This document shows positions 34,931 through 48,240 of a DNA stretch of 64,000 bases, in pieces. The position numbers were made by a program, and so were the translations under genes. How positions within the stretch are numbered: position 1 is the first letter of the stretch; each line of letters opens with the position of its first letter. This DNA is from Rhipicephalus microplus (taxonomy: Eukaryota; Arthropoda; Arachnida; Ixodida; Ixodidae), in contig NC_134701.1 in NCBI RefSeq assembly GCF_043290135.1, positions 33,507,501 through 33,571,500 of the forward strand, given 5' to 3'. The notes under the pieces are model-generated. The model was not told where the DNA came from. It searched no databases and saw only the letters and a list, made by a program, of their open reading frames with translations.

Positions 34931-35849
34931 CAATGCATACTGCTAAATTATGGCCATTAGTTTCAATCATGCTGTCAGGGTGAGAAAGCATAACTCCTTT
35001 CCGATGCAGCGTAGGCTTTTCAGTGGCTGTCATGTTGTGTTCTCAGATAGATATGCTGCCCAGTCTTACATTTTAGCTGCAACACAAGCTTAGATACCGT
35101 GCAGTATGTATAACAATAAAGTGTTTTTGTAGAACAAAAAAAACCAATAATACGCTTCACATAGCAAAAATACCTTTAACGTCTGAAGTACTTAGCGAAG
35201 TTAAACGCCAAAGCGAGGCGAAGGCAATAAAACTCTGAATAACAAGAATAGTTAGAAAGTTACACATTATGGAAACAATCTGAATAAAATGTGCTCGAAC
35301 GTTAGCAGTTATGTGCAAACAAGCGTTTGAACTGTTCAAATAGGCAATTCGACCAAACACGCAGACCTGTCTTTTCAAACAAAAGTGCAGCTTAAGTGTT
35401 CGATCCGCTACATAGGCACGGCTGTTGGCATTGTCATGCCATGTTGCGGGTGAACGAAAATACCGGCGAAGACAAATTTAACGAAATTGAATGTATTAGC
35501 AAGTAGGCAAATTCGCGAGACGCATTTAACGCGAAGCAATATGCTGTGTTGTCACCCGATGCACCAACCCGAGTTATCACGGTAGTGTTACTGCACACAA
35601 TGAAAAAGAACCGAAAAGAACGACATAGACACCACGCCCTTGTTTTACGTTCTCGGTCTTTTTGTGCAATAAGAAAAAAAAACAAAGTAAATGAACTACC
35701 GACATGCCCAAGCATAGGTGTCTTACATACGGTTGATGCTTAGAGCTAACAGGGGCCGTCCACACACATGTATTAATTAGTAAAATGAAATTGATGTGCA
35801 GAACGAACGGACCCCATTAAAAAGGCTGCCAACGAAGGGCACCACAAAA

Positions 35850-36563
35850 AAAATTACGGCATATTCACGGGGTGAATGATGATGAATGGGCGAAGCTCCG
35901 GAGGGATTCATCGGTAAACTGTGAATCTTCCGTGTAATTCGCCCAGTCGATCATCATGTAAAGACGTGAGAAACGCTGTGTGTGTATATACACAAATCAA
36001 CTTTTATTTGTTTTTAGACGATGGATAGCTTGCGATGTCCCTTGCCTCGCGCGCTCGCACATCGGGATTGTGTCTGCGAGCGCGCGCTGCTGCCCCCTTG
36101 CGCTCTCTCCGCTGTGCAGCCTTATCCATCCGGCGACTCCGAGCGCGCGCCAACAGCGAACGGATTTTATTACAACACTCCCCCTAGCGTACGTCGCCGC
36201 ACTAAATCGAACGATTGCCTTCAACCAATGACACGCGCCATATGTGACATCATTCCTATTTTATAAGATCTCGCGTCTTTCACCAACTACAAGTACCGCT
36301 TTCTAGTTTATAACATCTTGCATCTTTTCATGATCAGCTACAAGTACCACCATCTAGTAAACACTACAAGAACTAAACGAGAGGTGGCTACATACAGGAG
36401 ACGGTACCGCCATCTAGTGAACACTGCAAGAACTAAACTAGAGGTGGCTACATACAGGGGACGGTACCGCCATCTAGTGAACACTGCAAGAACTAAACTA
36501 GAGGTGGCTACATACAGGCTACAGGGGACGCACAGCCCACGCCCTAAGAAGCTTCGCCCCTAA
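35850..36563. mobile_element. Copy-A-specific insertion with gggcgaagct / aagcttcgccc ends
   Basis: Copy B reads straight through this point (GGCACCGCAAAAATCTGTTC near 46,003-46,022), while copy A has ~0.7 kb inserted between A-rich flanks (AAAAA...AAAAT). It starts TTACGGCATATTCACGGGGT, includes GGGCGAAGCTCC, and ends AAGAAGCTTCGCCCC, the inverted counterpart. It has a GC-rich middle and a 60-bp minisatellite near the right end. The probable nature is a non-autonomous palindrome-ended element. A 4-5 bp A-rich TSD cannot be told from the local A-run. Confidence 0.7.
36341..36520 (+). repeat. 60-bp minisatellite, three copies
   Basis: The unit contains TACCGCCATCTAGTGAACAC then TGCAAGAACTAAACTAGAGG and TGGCTACATACAGG, with a period of exactly 60 bp (matching positions 36,361, 36,421, 36,481). 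The last two units are nearly identical. Confidence 0.9.
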
Positions 36564-38616
36564 AATCTGTTCAATTTCTTTGCTGAACCTCAGCGGCGCA
36601 CGCTCACTCTGCTTTGTACTCCAAACAGTCTAAACAAAGAAACAAAAAAACTTGCCCACAATCACACTTCGCCATCATCCCCGTGAAACAGTTCGGATAA
36701 ATATTCTCGCTAAGTAAACAAATGCTAATTTTCCATCAACTAGTTGACAACAAAATTGTTTGAAGGCGTTATTCTCGTGCTCACGCATTTAACAAAGCGC
36801 TGAACGGAACAACGTGAGAGCGGTACTCACTATTTCACTTCGAGTGCTCCACAATATGAATCCACTGGTCCAGTCTTCAAGATGGTGCACCTTCGCAATA
36901 ATCAGCACTGACAGAACACACTGGTGGAGCAAAGAGCGCAGGCACATTTCAAACTGAACACCGACGAATAAACTCTACCGATCGAGATGCCACGCGCACC
37001 ACACGCACACACACGGGAGGGTTTTTCACCAGCGCACGCAGTGACATGTAAGGATGTGGACCCCTTTCCCGCGCTGTGCGCCCGGCGCGCAGCAATACCG
37101 GGTAGCCAAGGTTGTCTAGGCGAAGAGACCTCATGGCATCGGCACGCTTTCAGACCGGCTAGATGCGGTTTAACGCTAGCTCTGGGCCTCTGTCGATTGC
37201 GCGCGCTTATTCATTTTTTTTGCGGCAGCACTCTGTTGCGTTATACTCGTTCTTTAACAGTGCATCTAAATCACAGTGAACTTTGTGACGGTGAAGTGCG
37301 GCCAGCACGAGCTACTAGTCAAAAGGCGCATTTGTAATATTCAGGAGCAATGTTTAGCGAACCTTCACCGACCTAATGTAATGAATGTTGGTAAAAAAGC
37401 TAAGCGATGCTTTTTGCTTAGCTCTATGGGTCTTTAGGGACTGCTCATTCAAGGTCACGCAGGCGATATTTTATCAGCACTTTCATTTCGGTAAATACTT
37501 TGCAACATTGCATGCATTGGCGTCACACTATTTGATGAGAAAATATTGTCACGTGCGTAGTGCTAGGAAGACGAAGACGACAGCGCATACGCGCATCTGT
37601 ACGCTTTTATGCAGCAAGCAGTAAAAAGAAAGAACAGGAAAGCTCTGGCACGCAGTAAATAAAAATAATGACCTGCTGCTACTTTCTCTACCTGTTAATT
37701 ATTACTTCTGCCTTCACGTTGCGACAATACATTTGTACTTAGCTTGCCGTCCTCCGAACAAGACCACGACTGAAAACGTTTCAACAACGTTGTTTTCTCA
37801 CTACCTACAAAGTCAAGGCTTTGACTGAAGCACGTCTGCTGGAGAAGTTACATAAATAAAGGAAGGGGATCAACATAAAAACGGAGAGAGAAAGAGAACT
37901 AGAGAATGCGTTTCGGCTCCCCTGAGGACAGCTTTGTTATCAATTTAGTCCACAAGGCTCCCGTCATTGTGAGCCAGGCTGCGTGAAGGTCACCGAATTG
38001 TCCTTAGTCTGCATTTTCTTTATGGTCGGTGTCCTCTTCCTAATTTCCATGACGCACTCTTAAAGACACATGAAGAGGAACATTCGCTACAATAAATAAA
38101 GAAAATGTGCCTGCTAAAAATACATGACGTCAGTATTCGTTTTTAAGGGACCTAACGGCCTGCTGACGTGGTGGTTATGACTAAACATCTGTGCTGTTGT
38201 TGTTTTTTCTGCAGGTGGTGGACGTTTCATCTCCAGCTTTAAAAGCTTCGATCTTATGGGGGACGGGGGGAGGGGGGAGTGTTCTATGCATGGCTACACT
38301 AATGTGCGCAACATCACCTTGTTCAGGCAAATCAGTGCACTTTGTGATCGTTGACTCATCACGCAAATGACACAGATGAAAGTAACAGGTAGAGGAGAAT
38401 TGGTTCTTACTCTATTGAACGAGCGTCGCTCATAATGTATCTTCTATCTTATAGTAATTTACGTGATTTATCAATGAAAACTGCGTTTCGGTCACATTAC
38501 TCTCTGCTTCGATTCATTACTAGACTCGCAAGCAGCTAGTAGCGGGAGCCTGGCTGGTATCAAGATTGTTAACGTATACTAACAGTATAAGCAAAACGGC
38601 CAGAAAATGTGCATTT
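36564..38616. other. Non-coding interior of copy A
   Basis: It aligns with 46,030-48,094 of copy B. A splice-acceptor-like sequence (TTGTTTTTTCTGCAGGTGGT at about 38,199) exists in both copies but has no consistent open frame after it. No gene is called. Confidence 0.45.
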
Positions 38617-38757
38617 GTAGCCTTGTAGGCACGTGTGCTCAGATTTGGGTACACGTTAAAGAACCTCAGGTGGTCGAAATTTTCGGTGCCCTCCACTACA
38701 GCGTCTCTCATAATCGTATGATGGTTTTGGGTCGTTAAACCCCACATATTAATCAAT
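38617..38757 (+). repeat. SINE 3' fragment carried inside copy A
   Basis: GTGTGCTCAGATTTGGGTAC, CACGTTAAAGAACC, CTCTCATAATCGTATGATGG and TTAAACCCCACATATTAATC match the body and tail of the SINE at 61,373. The tRNA head is lost. It is also present in copy B at 48,095-48,240, so it was acquired before the two copies separated. Confidence 0.9.
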
Positions 38758-38932
38758 TATTTGTAGCCTTGTTCCTTACACCCCGAATATAATTGTGTAA
38801 ATGGGTGTTTTGAGGGTGTTTTATTACAAACACCTCCAATTTCAAAAATGGGGTGTAAAAGGGTGTTCATATGGGTGCTTTTATAGCGTACACCCGCTTT
38901 ACACCTTTTAGGGTGTAATATTTTTTAGAGTG

Positions 38933-39890
38933 CAGTTCGTTTCCCTCAATTTCACGGTGTCCTGGCACCCCACATACTACTACATGTTGTTTCGATGCGT
39001 AAATGGCACAAAGGAGATTGTATAGCGAAACAATGCCAAGATTTTTTGTACTTTCTGATGACTTTCAAAGTTTTTACAACGCTTAAGGAATCCGTTTATA
39101 TGACTGCATTACTTATTTTTGATTTTTTAATGCGTTTTGCTGCCGCCAGTATTGCGTAGGCTTCAGCTGTAAAAATGCTTGTGTGAGGGTGGAGAATAAC
39201 GAAATTCAATAAATATGGGCCCACCGCTGCGTAGGACATGCCCGCGCGAGTCTTTGATGCATCAGAGAAAAATTCAGGATAGGTATATTTGTGTGCGAGT
39301 TCGCCGAAATACTTCTGAATGTGCAGGAGTGGGGCATGCTTTGTCACAATCATGAAAGATGTGTCACAATTTATAACCTGCCATTGCCATGGCGGGGTGC
39401 ATGTAGTAAAGCCATTGCGTAGTGTTCGAGCAAAAGGACGCCCGTGTCCACAGCTAGTGCTCGAACACGCAGCGAGCTGTTTCACTGTGAGTCGGTTATG
39501 AAAGAGCTGGGAGCTGGATGTGTCGTTTACAGCAGGGTACGTAGGATGGTCAGTCCTTGCAGTTATCTTCAAAAATATGTAAAAGAGAGGTACAATCTTT
39601 GTAAATGTAGCGACCATTCATCTGAGTCTGCGTAAAGGCTTTGCACTGGGCTTGTACGAAAAGCTCCCGTAGAAACGCGAATGCCTAGATGGTAAACAGA
39701 GTCCAGCATATTAATACCGTTGGTGTTGCGGACTGGTACACTATCGCCCCATAATCTAGACGCGTGTGGATAAGGCTTTTGTAGAGGCTCACCAGACATT
39801 TTATGTCGCTGCCCCAACTTATACGGGACAGCACCTTTAGGATGTTCATTGTTTTCATTCATTTCTTTTAAATGTACTTAATGTGTGGTA
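38933..39890 (-). pseudogene. I-like LINE ORF2: post-RT region and RNase H
   Basis: Minus-strand reading from 39,890 begins PHIKY, completing the RT thumb block left at 48,813. It goes on through YHLGIRVSTGAFRTSPVQSL and LHLQRLYLSFTYF to RNase H: FSDASKTRAGMSYAAVGP (first catalytic Asp), FTAEAYAILAA (Glu), then TDSLSVVKTL (Asp) just past a premature TAA that replaces a Tyr codon at about 39,093, then VVVCGVPGHREIEGNEL. The segment stops at the insertion of copy A and resumes at 28,887. A small frame change lies near 39,600. It is clearly dead, but all RNase H landmarks are visible. Confidence 0.85.
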
Positions 39891-42101
39891 CACTCTAAGC
39901 AAAAACTATCCGAGTTTGGGGGTTTTGCGGCTCATGACCTCTGAAAACTCTCTCGGGTTTAAAATCACTACCTCGCGTAGGAGTAAAAGATGGTACATGA
40001 CAGTTTTACCACCACCTCCGAGGGAAGTAGTAAAATGACGTCAAAATCCAGTTTTACCAAGTAGGAAGTTTTCTATTAGGTGAGTTTTAACCTGCGTTTC
40101 AGAGTTTATTACAACGTGACTGCAAGGTGCAGCTGCTTCGGCGGCCTATGACCCGTACCTCCTTTGTGACCCTCTCAGTGAATCCTGAAGGTACGCGAGG
40201 ACCATAGATGTTTTTTCAGCATCGCCGTGTCTCAGGACTGACCTCGAGTCAACGCACTTTTACTGAAACTGGGGGCAGCATAAGCACAACAAGCGAGAAC
40301 GGCATTCTGTGAACGAGAAAAAAAACGGGAGGGGGGTGGCTCTCAAAAAAAGAAAAAAAGAAAGAAAACCTGCTGTGGAAAGTTGTCCTGCATATTTTCG
40401 CAAATTCTTGGCTTTTGCTCGGTGGTGGCCTTGGAGACAGACGGTGCAAGAAGCTCGGTATCTGTGTGTCTGGCTGGGCTGATGGATCCCACGTGTTTCT
40501 TACATCATTGAGCGACCGTGCGTTTCCGAGCGCCTCCGAACCTGCACGCCGCGGATATCTCATTTCCGAGCCGAATCGCGAAGTTCTGCCAATGGTAACA
40601 AAATTATTGTGGTGTCATCGTCCGTGCATGCCTACTGGAGAAGCAAAAAGCAAAAAGCTTCACTTTGTCGTCGGCACCGAGCTGCGGCTGCCAGTGACCA
40701 GTGGGGGTGTGTCGCCGGGGCAGGTGAAAGAAGCAACGCATACATTTTATTCTACAGTAGGCGACGTCTGCATGAGTAAAGTACTGCCCGCATTGCCCGC
40801 CTCATGCACCAACTGTTCTGAAAAAATGTAGCACGAAGCCGATAAGAGGCAGACGGAACCACCAAGCGGCTGTCAGTAAACACAAAGGAAACACGGACGG
40901 TGGTCTTTCGTTGGAAGTATGCATACACCGCCCCGTCCCCTTAAGATAGCGGTCAAGTGTTCATTTGTGTCTGAATTGACGACGAAATTCACACAGGATA
41001 TCTGTTCTGTGATCACCAGCTGTGTTTCGCCTGATAGGTGTGCTCCTCGGAAAGGCCTAGCACGCCGTCGGTAAGGAGCTTGTATGCAGGCATAGACCGC
41101 TCTTTTACGCCCGTTGTGATGAATACGTGCTGCTACTGTGTTTGTGCACCGTCGCTCAATGAAAATCATTGAGCTACCATGGTTTGTGCGTACTTAGGCA
41201 TATTTTATGGACTTTTGCATCAGCAGTGCTAACACGCGTGGGCCCATGAGCCCGGTGGGCCAAGTAATTATTTTATAATCAGAAAGGTGAGATCGGGTAG
41301 ATTTATAATAAATGGTTGGTGGGACATTCGGTGCCCTGCAGCCCACCTTAAGTTTACGCTTGCACCTTCAACCGCTGCTGTTAATCGATGCAAAAAAGAG
41401 CTCTCCCACCGGTACTACACGGCCGGTCAAAAAATTGTGCCTATATATACCGGATTGTCGAGGTGTAGTCGAGCAATGCGTGCAGTCTGTTCGAGTGGTG
41501 CACTCTAAAAATTTTTACACCAATAAAGGTGTATTTGTTTTGTCCCATGGGCAACACCCTTTTAGGGTGTCTAGGAACACCCTAAACAGTAAGGTGTTTA
41601 GAAACACCCTAAAACCGTAGGGTGTAAAGAAACGTTGCACCCTACTTTATTAGGTGTTTATAAACACCACTGAACTATGGGTGTTCTATGAAGCTTCACC
41701 CATGCGAGTGGGGTGTACACTGAAAACCCCCTTGAAACGATGACAGTTACAAGGATGAGCATACTTGATCAAATGAAGTGCAATTATCGGGCAACAAAAG
41801 CAGAGACACAGGAGGTGACGCTTACACTTGTGTGTTGAGGAGAGCCGTTCACAGCACTTCATTCCATCAAATATGCATCACCAACTGGCCCAAGCCTCAA
41901 TTGTTCTCAGGGAGAAGCATATATGGACCTTCTCTGCGGCTGACAGGGAAGAAGGAAGATAGTGGTGTCACCCACTGCACTTATACCTGTATGCATGCAG
42001 CTGATAAAATAAGGTGCCATGGTCTTGAATGAGCTGCAGGAGACCGGTGTATATAGGTGTACGTAGACTGGGTCGTAAACGACAAAGACACGGAAGCCAC
42101 T

Positions 42102-42153
42102 TACACACACACACACACACACACACACGCACGCACGCACGCACACACACACT
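42102..42153. repeat. (CA)n microsatellite in copy B
   Basis: This AC tract contains CGCACGCACGC variants and is homologous in position to 31,843-32,001. Confidence 0.95.
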
Positions 42154-43384
42154 ACACCACAGTAGTGCAAGCAGTAACCTGTGCCGCAAGGTCCAACCGA
42201 ACATAACGCCGAAGCAAAAAACAATTAAGCCCATATTTTACAATCTGCCTTTATTATAGAAAAACTGCGAATCTGACAAACAGGACTCTCATGGCATTAT
42301 GCAAAATTTTGAAATTGGTCACGGTATCAAGTTTATTTCTCTCTATGTAAATATTCAATGTTTTCAATGCAATAAATCTCGACAACTTTCAAAGCATTTG
42401 CGCTAGTCGGGCAAACGACTGAGACGTATGGCGTTTGATTGACACCTATAAAATAGAAAAAAAAACACGTAGAAAGAGTAAGCGAGTTTTTGGAGTCACA
42501 TTTACAACCTATTACAATTCGCAGTATAATTTTGACATTAAAAAAGAGAACATTCCACAAGGTAGTGTAACTGGGGTTTTAATAATGTAATGTCAGTGTT
42601 GGCAAACTTCTAACTACTAAACCACTCGTCACTGCTGCTTGCATAATCATCTTCAGCTGCTGAGATGACTGGTGCCTTCGAGAGAAGTGGGGCGAAGCTG
42701 TTTTTTCTGTACAGAAAATTCAATCCCGGAAACCTAAAATAAATACACAAGGAACAATGACTGAAATTTCACAAAGAGTGCAACATACAGTGTGCACCAT
42801 GCATAACTAACTGCTTTTTTATGTGTAAGTATAAATTGAGTGCATAGCAAGCATATTCAGTGGCATCGGGCTCCATTGCAGTTAGAAATGCTAGAAAAGG
42901 TGTGCTGAGCAATAAACGCCATAAAAAGCGCGATTTGGCAGAATCATTATGCATTTCGTGTCGTAGATATGAACCTTACTTTACCCTTTCAGCTGGCTCG
43001 TGCAGGCAAATAAAAAGGTGCTGCTCCAAGTTGATAATGTTTCATTAGCTGCATGCAACGACCAATATAAGTGAATGTCAGGTTCTATGCTTAAGTATGC
43101 ATCAACACAGCTGCATGTGTATTTCTGCAGATCCACCATGGTACTCATTCTATTAGTTTATTAAAAGCAATACAGTAAGACGCACAACAACATATACATA
43201 TTTTATAGGTATTGCACAAAAGCACAATGCCACTGAGCGTACATGAGGGTATGCGCATCGAGAAGGTCTTCAGTGCAGGTAACTTGTAAAATTATGTACT
43301 CTACAGTTACGTATTAAAATTCGATTGATACTAGTGTTTTTGAAATGGCTCACATTGACAGTATTATATAATGAAAGTATTGGC

Positions 43385-45075
43385 TATTGGGTCATTTCAC
43401 ATCAGACGACCCAGCCATTTTTGTGACCACTGCAAGTGTATTCGAAAAAAAATCTCACTCATTTTGCTGCATTAAAAAAGGTAACTGCTAAAATATTTCG
43501 CAGACAAATAGTTTATTTGTCTTGTGGCTGCCTCCTGAACTTCCCAGAATTTCGTCTGGATGTTCGTGATAAAAAAGTATTTCATAAGTATCTCTTCTTC
43601 CGTGCCAAATTTGGTCTACAAAATAAGTGAAGGGCTTGCGTTAAGAGTTTGAAGCTCAGTAATAGTATTACCAATTTTCCACCACAAACGCCTCAAATAA
43701 TTTAGCCGAAATGTGTTATATCTGCATTTTTCAATATAAGTACTGCACTTTGAATGAATATCTGAGGAGAGAATACTTAATCCACATAAGGTATATTTGG
43801 AGGAAAAATATTCAAGACCTCCTAAGCTGTCAAATTTTACGAGAAAAAAAACGCAAATTTCACAAACTGATTGTTTTGTCTATAATGGGACGCAACTTAC
43901 ACCACGTAGTGGTTGAATTAAAGTAGACTTTGTAGCTAAATCGAAGCAAATAAACAGTTCTTTTCGTGGGCCAAATTTTGTCATAGCAATTTTTGGTTTG
44001 AGAAAAACATCACAGCATTTCCACGGAGTGAATGATGATGAGTGGGGCGTAGCGTTCGTCCGTCCGGACGCACAAATGAATGGACAGACAGCCTGATGCC
44101 AGTATGGACGAACAGAAAGACGGACGGACTCGCGGACAGACCGACACACGGAAGCCCGGACGGATGGATGCACAGACGAATGGACGAAAGCACAAATGTA
44201 CGAACGAACGATTCGCCCCACGAATCATCATTTTGTCCCTGTATATGCCGCGAAAACCACTAACGCTATCTATTGTGCAACTCATCAAGTGGCTACATAA
44301 TACTAGTACGACTACAGAGGAGGGAATGACCCACGGCCTCAATAGCTTTGCCCCTAGATGGTTTTTGAAGTTCCAAGTTACCTATTCGCCATTTGGTCAT
44401 ACTGCAGCCGACGGTTCGAAGTTCCCCATTGCCATTGATGGGAAAATTCAAAAAATGTTTTATTTCTTGAAATAGAAATTGTACTGAAACTTGTCACGTA
44501 CAAAGAACTGTTTATTTGCTTTCAATTTATATAGAAGGTGATTTTTAATTGGACCACCACGTGTGCAAATTGCGTCTCAATACGGACAAAAAGGACGATT
44601 CTGTGAAATGAGGGGTCTTGTTTCGTTGAGGTTATCAGATTAAGATGTCTAAAATAATTTTTCATCAAAATATTTTTTCTTGGAAGTAAGTAGTCACAGC
44701 TCAGATATTCATACAAAGTGCAGTATAGCAATGAGAAAATGCAAGTATAACACATTTTGGCTCAATTCTTGCAGACGTATGTGGCCGAAAGTTTGTAATA
44801 TTATTGCTGAGTTTCAAACACCTTACATAAGTTCCTTTACTTAACATGTTCCAATATTGGTATAAAAAGATGCGGTACATGTAAAATATTTTTTTTGCAA
44901 ACAATACTCAAACAACAGTCTGGAAAGTTTGAAAGACAACCACGTGACCAAAAGCTTTTTTCTCTCCGAAATATTCAAGCATTTCACAGTTTTCAGTGCA
45001 TTAAATCAGCACAATTTTTTTCAAACACAATTGCCATAGCCGCGAAATTGGCTGGGAATGGTCGAATAAAGTCAC
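43385..45075. repeat. Fold-back repeat inside copy B
   Basis: The left arm is about 43,385-43,960 and the right arm about 44,515-45,075, homologous to 33,225-34,930. The loop has the same GTGAATGATGATGAGTGGGG-bounded short repeat with CGGACGGA units. Confidence 0.8.
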
Positions 45076-48000
45076 CCTGTTACCTTCACTCAAAGACCAT
45101 TGCATACTGCTAAATTATGGCCATTAGTTTCAATCATGCTGTCAGGGTGAGAAACATAACTCCTTCCCGATGCAGCGTAGGCTGTTTAGTGGCTGTCGTG
45201 TTGTGTTCCCAGATAGATATGCTGCCCAGTCTTACATTTTGGCTGCAACACAAGCTTAGATGCCGTGCAGTATGTATAACACTAAAGTGTTTTTGTACAA
45301 CAAAAAAAAACAATATTACGCATCACATAGCGAAAATACCTTTAACATCTGAAGTATTTAGCAAAGTTAAACGCCAAAGCGAGGCGATGGCAATAAAACT
45401 CTGAATAACAAGAATATTTTGAAAGTTACACATGATGAAAACAATCTGAACAAATTGTGCTCAAACGTTAGCAGTTATGTTCAAACAAGCGTTTGTGCTG
45501 TTCAAGAAGGCAATTCGACCACACACACTGAATAAAGGTCTGTTCAAATAAAAGTCCAGCTTCAGTGCTCGATGCGCTACTTAGGCACGGCTGTCGGCAG
45601 TGTCACGCTACGTTGCGGGTTAACGAAAATACCGGCGAAGACAAATTTAACGAAATTCAGTGTATTAGCAAGTAGGCAAATTCGCGAGACGCACCTAACG
45701 CGAAACATTATGCTGTGTTGTCACCCGATGCGTCAACCCGAGTTATTACGGTAGTGTTACCGCAAAAAACGAAAAAGAACCGGAAAGAACGAAATGGACA
45801 CCATGCCCTTGTTTTCCGTTCTCGGTCTTCTTGTGCAATATTAAAAAAAATGTAAATGAACTACCGACATGCCCAAGCATATGCGTCTTACATACGGTTG
45901 ATGCTTAGAGCTAACAGGCGCCGTCGCCACACATGTAATAATTAGTAAACTAAAATTGACGTGCAGCACGAGCGGGCCCAGTTAAAAACAGCTTCCTACA
46001 AAGGGCACCGCAAAAATCTGTTCAATTTCTGTTCAAATCTGTTCAATTTCTTCGCTGAACCTCAGCGGCGCACGCTCACTCTGCTTTGTACTCCAAAAGA
46101 TCTAAACAAAGAAACAAAAACTTGCCCACAATCACACTTCGCCATGATCCCCGTGAAACAGTTCGGACAAGTATTCTCGCTAAGTAAACAAATGCTAATT
46201 TGTCCTCAACTAGTTGAAAACAAAATTGTTTGAAGGCGTTATTCTTGTGCTCACGCAGTTAACAAAGCGCTGAACGGAACAACGTGAGAGCGGTACTCAC
46301 TATTTCACTTCGGGTGCTCCTCAATATGAATCCACAGGTCCAGTCTTCAGGATGGTGCACCTTCGCAATAATCAGCACTGACAGAACACATTGGTAGAGC
46401 ACAGAGCGCAGGCACATTTCAAACTAAACACCGACTAATAAACTCTCTCGATCGAGAAGCCACGCGCACCACACGCATACACACGGGAGGGTTTTTCGTT
46501 AGCGCACGCAGTGACATGTAAGACGAAGTCGACCCCTTTCTCACACTTTGCGCCCGGCGCGCAGCAATACCGGGCAGGCAAGGTTGTCTAGGCGACGAGA
46601 CTTTATGGCGTCTTGTGGCGCTCTCAGACCGGCTAGATGCGGTTTAACGCTAGCTCCGGGCCACTGCTAATAGCGCGGGCACTGCTTTTTTTTTTCGCGG
46701 CAGCGATCTGTTGCGTTAAACTCGTTTTTTAACAGTGCATCTGAATCGCAGTGAAATTTGTGACGGTGCAGAGCGCCTAGCACGAGCTACTAGTCAGAAC
46801 GCGCAATTGAAATATTCAGGAGCAATGATTAGGGCACCTTCACCGACCTAATGTAGTGAATTTTGGTAAAAAAGTGAAGCTGATGCTTTCTGCTTAGCTT
46901 TATGGGTCTTTAGGGACTTCACATTAAAGGTCACGGAGGCGATAATTTATCAGCACTTTCATTACGGTAAAGACATTGCAACATTGCATGCATCGGCCGT
47001 CATACTATTCGATGAGAACATATTGCCACGTGCGTACTGCTAGGAAGGCGAAGACGACAGTGCATACGCGCATCTGCACGCCTTTAAGCAGCAAGCAATA
47101 ACAACAAAGAAGAGTACTCTCTGGCACGCAGTAAATAAATATACTGACCTGCTGCTACTTTCTCAACCTGTTAATTACTACTTCTGTGTTTACGTTGCAG
47201 CAATACATTTGTACTTAGCTTGCAGTCCTTTAAACAAGACCACAGCTGAGAATATTTTATCAATGCTGTTTTCTCACAACTTACCAAGTCAAGGCTTTGA
47301 CCGAAGCCTGTCTGCTGGGGAAGTTACATAAATTAAAAGGAGGAGATCCACAAAAAAAACGGAGAGAGAGAGAGAGAACTAAAGAATGCGTTTCGGCTCT
47401 CCTGAGGAGAGCTTTGTTCGCAATTTATTGCACAAGGCTCCCGTCATTGTGAGCAAGGCTGCGTCAAGGTCACCGAATTGTCCTTATTCTGCATTTTCCT
47501 TTAAGGTTGGCGTCCTCTTCTTAATTTCCGTGACGCACTCTTCAGGACACATGAAAAGAAACATTCACTACAGTAACTAAATAAAACGTGCCTGCTAAAA
47601 TACATGACGTCAATGTTCGTTTTTAAGGGACCTGATGGCCTGCTGACGTGGTGGTTATGGCTAAACAACTGTGCTGTTGTTTTTTACAGGTGGTGGACGT
47701 TTTATCTACAGCTTTAAAAGCTTCGATTTTATGGGGGACGGGGAGAGGGGGGTAGTGTTCTATGCATGGCTACACCAATGTGCACAACATTACCTTGTTC
47801 AGGCAAATCAGTGTACATTGTGAGTGTTGACTAATCACGTAAATGACACAGATGAAAGAAACAGGTACAAAAGAATTGGCCCTTACTGTATAGAGCAAAC
47901 ATCGCACCTATTGTATCTTCCATCTTATATTAGTTTGCGTGCTTTATCGATGAAAACTGCGTTTCGGTCACATTACTCTTTGCTTCGATTCATTACTATA

Positions 48001-48094
48001 TACGCAAGCAGCTAGAAGTAGGAGCCTTGCTGGTATCAAGATGGCGAACTTATACTAATGGTATAAGCAAAACGGCCCGGAAATGTGCATTTGT

Positions 48095-48240
48095 AGCCTT
48101 GTAAGCACGTGTGCTCAGGTTTGAGTGCACGTTAAATAATCCCAGGTGGTTGAAATTTGCGGCGCCCTCCACTACAGCGTCTCTCATAATCGTATTGTCG
48201 TTTTGGGAGGGTAAACCCTACATATCAATCAATTATTTGT
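48095..48240 (+). repeat. SINE 3' fragment carried inside copy B
   Basis: It is homologous to 38,617-38,757 and to the 3' two-thirds of the SINE at 61,373 (GTGTGCTCAGGTTTGAGTGC; CTCTCATAATCGTATTGTCG). Confidence 0.85.

Noticed and set aside
36341..36520. CRISPR-like or regulatory repeat
   Set aside because: Three contiguous 60-bp copies without spacers are a minisatellite inside a mobile element.
38190..38230. Splice acceptor and exon in copy A (and B at 47,670-47,700)
   Set aside because: The polypyrimidine-CAG signal is present, but the open frame after it is not conserved between the two copies.
40415..40831. 138-codon ORF in element 2 as a transposase
   Set aside because: No DDE/D motif, zinc finger or known transposase signature; too short. 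Mentioned only within the element.
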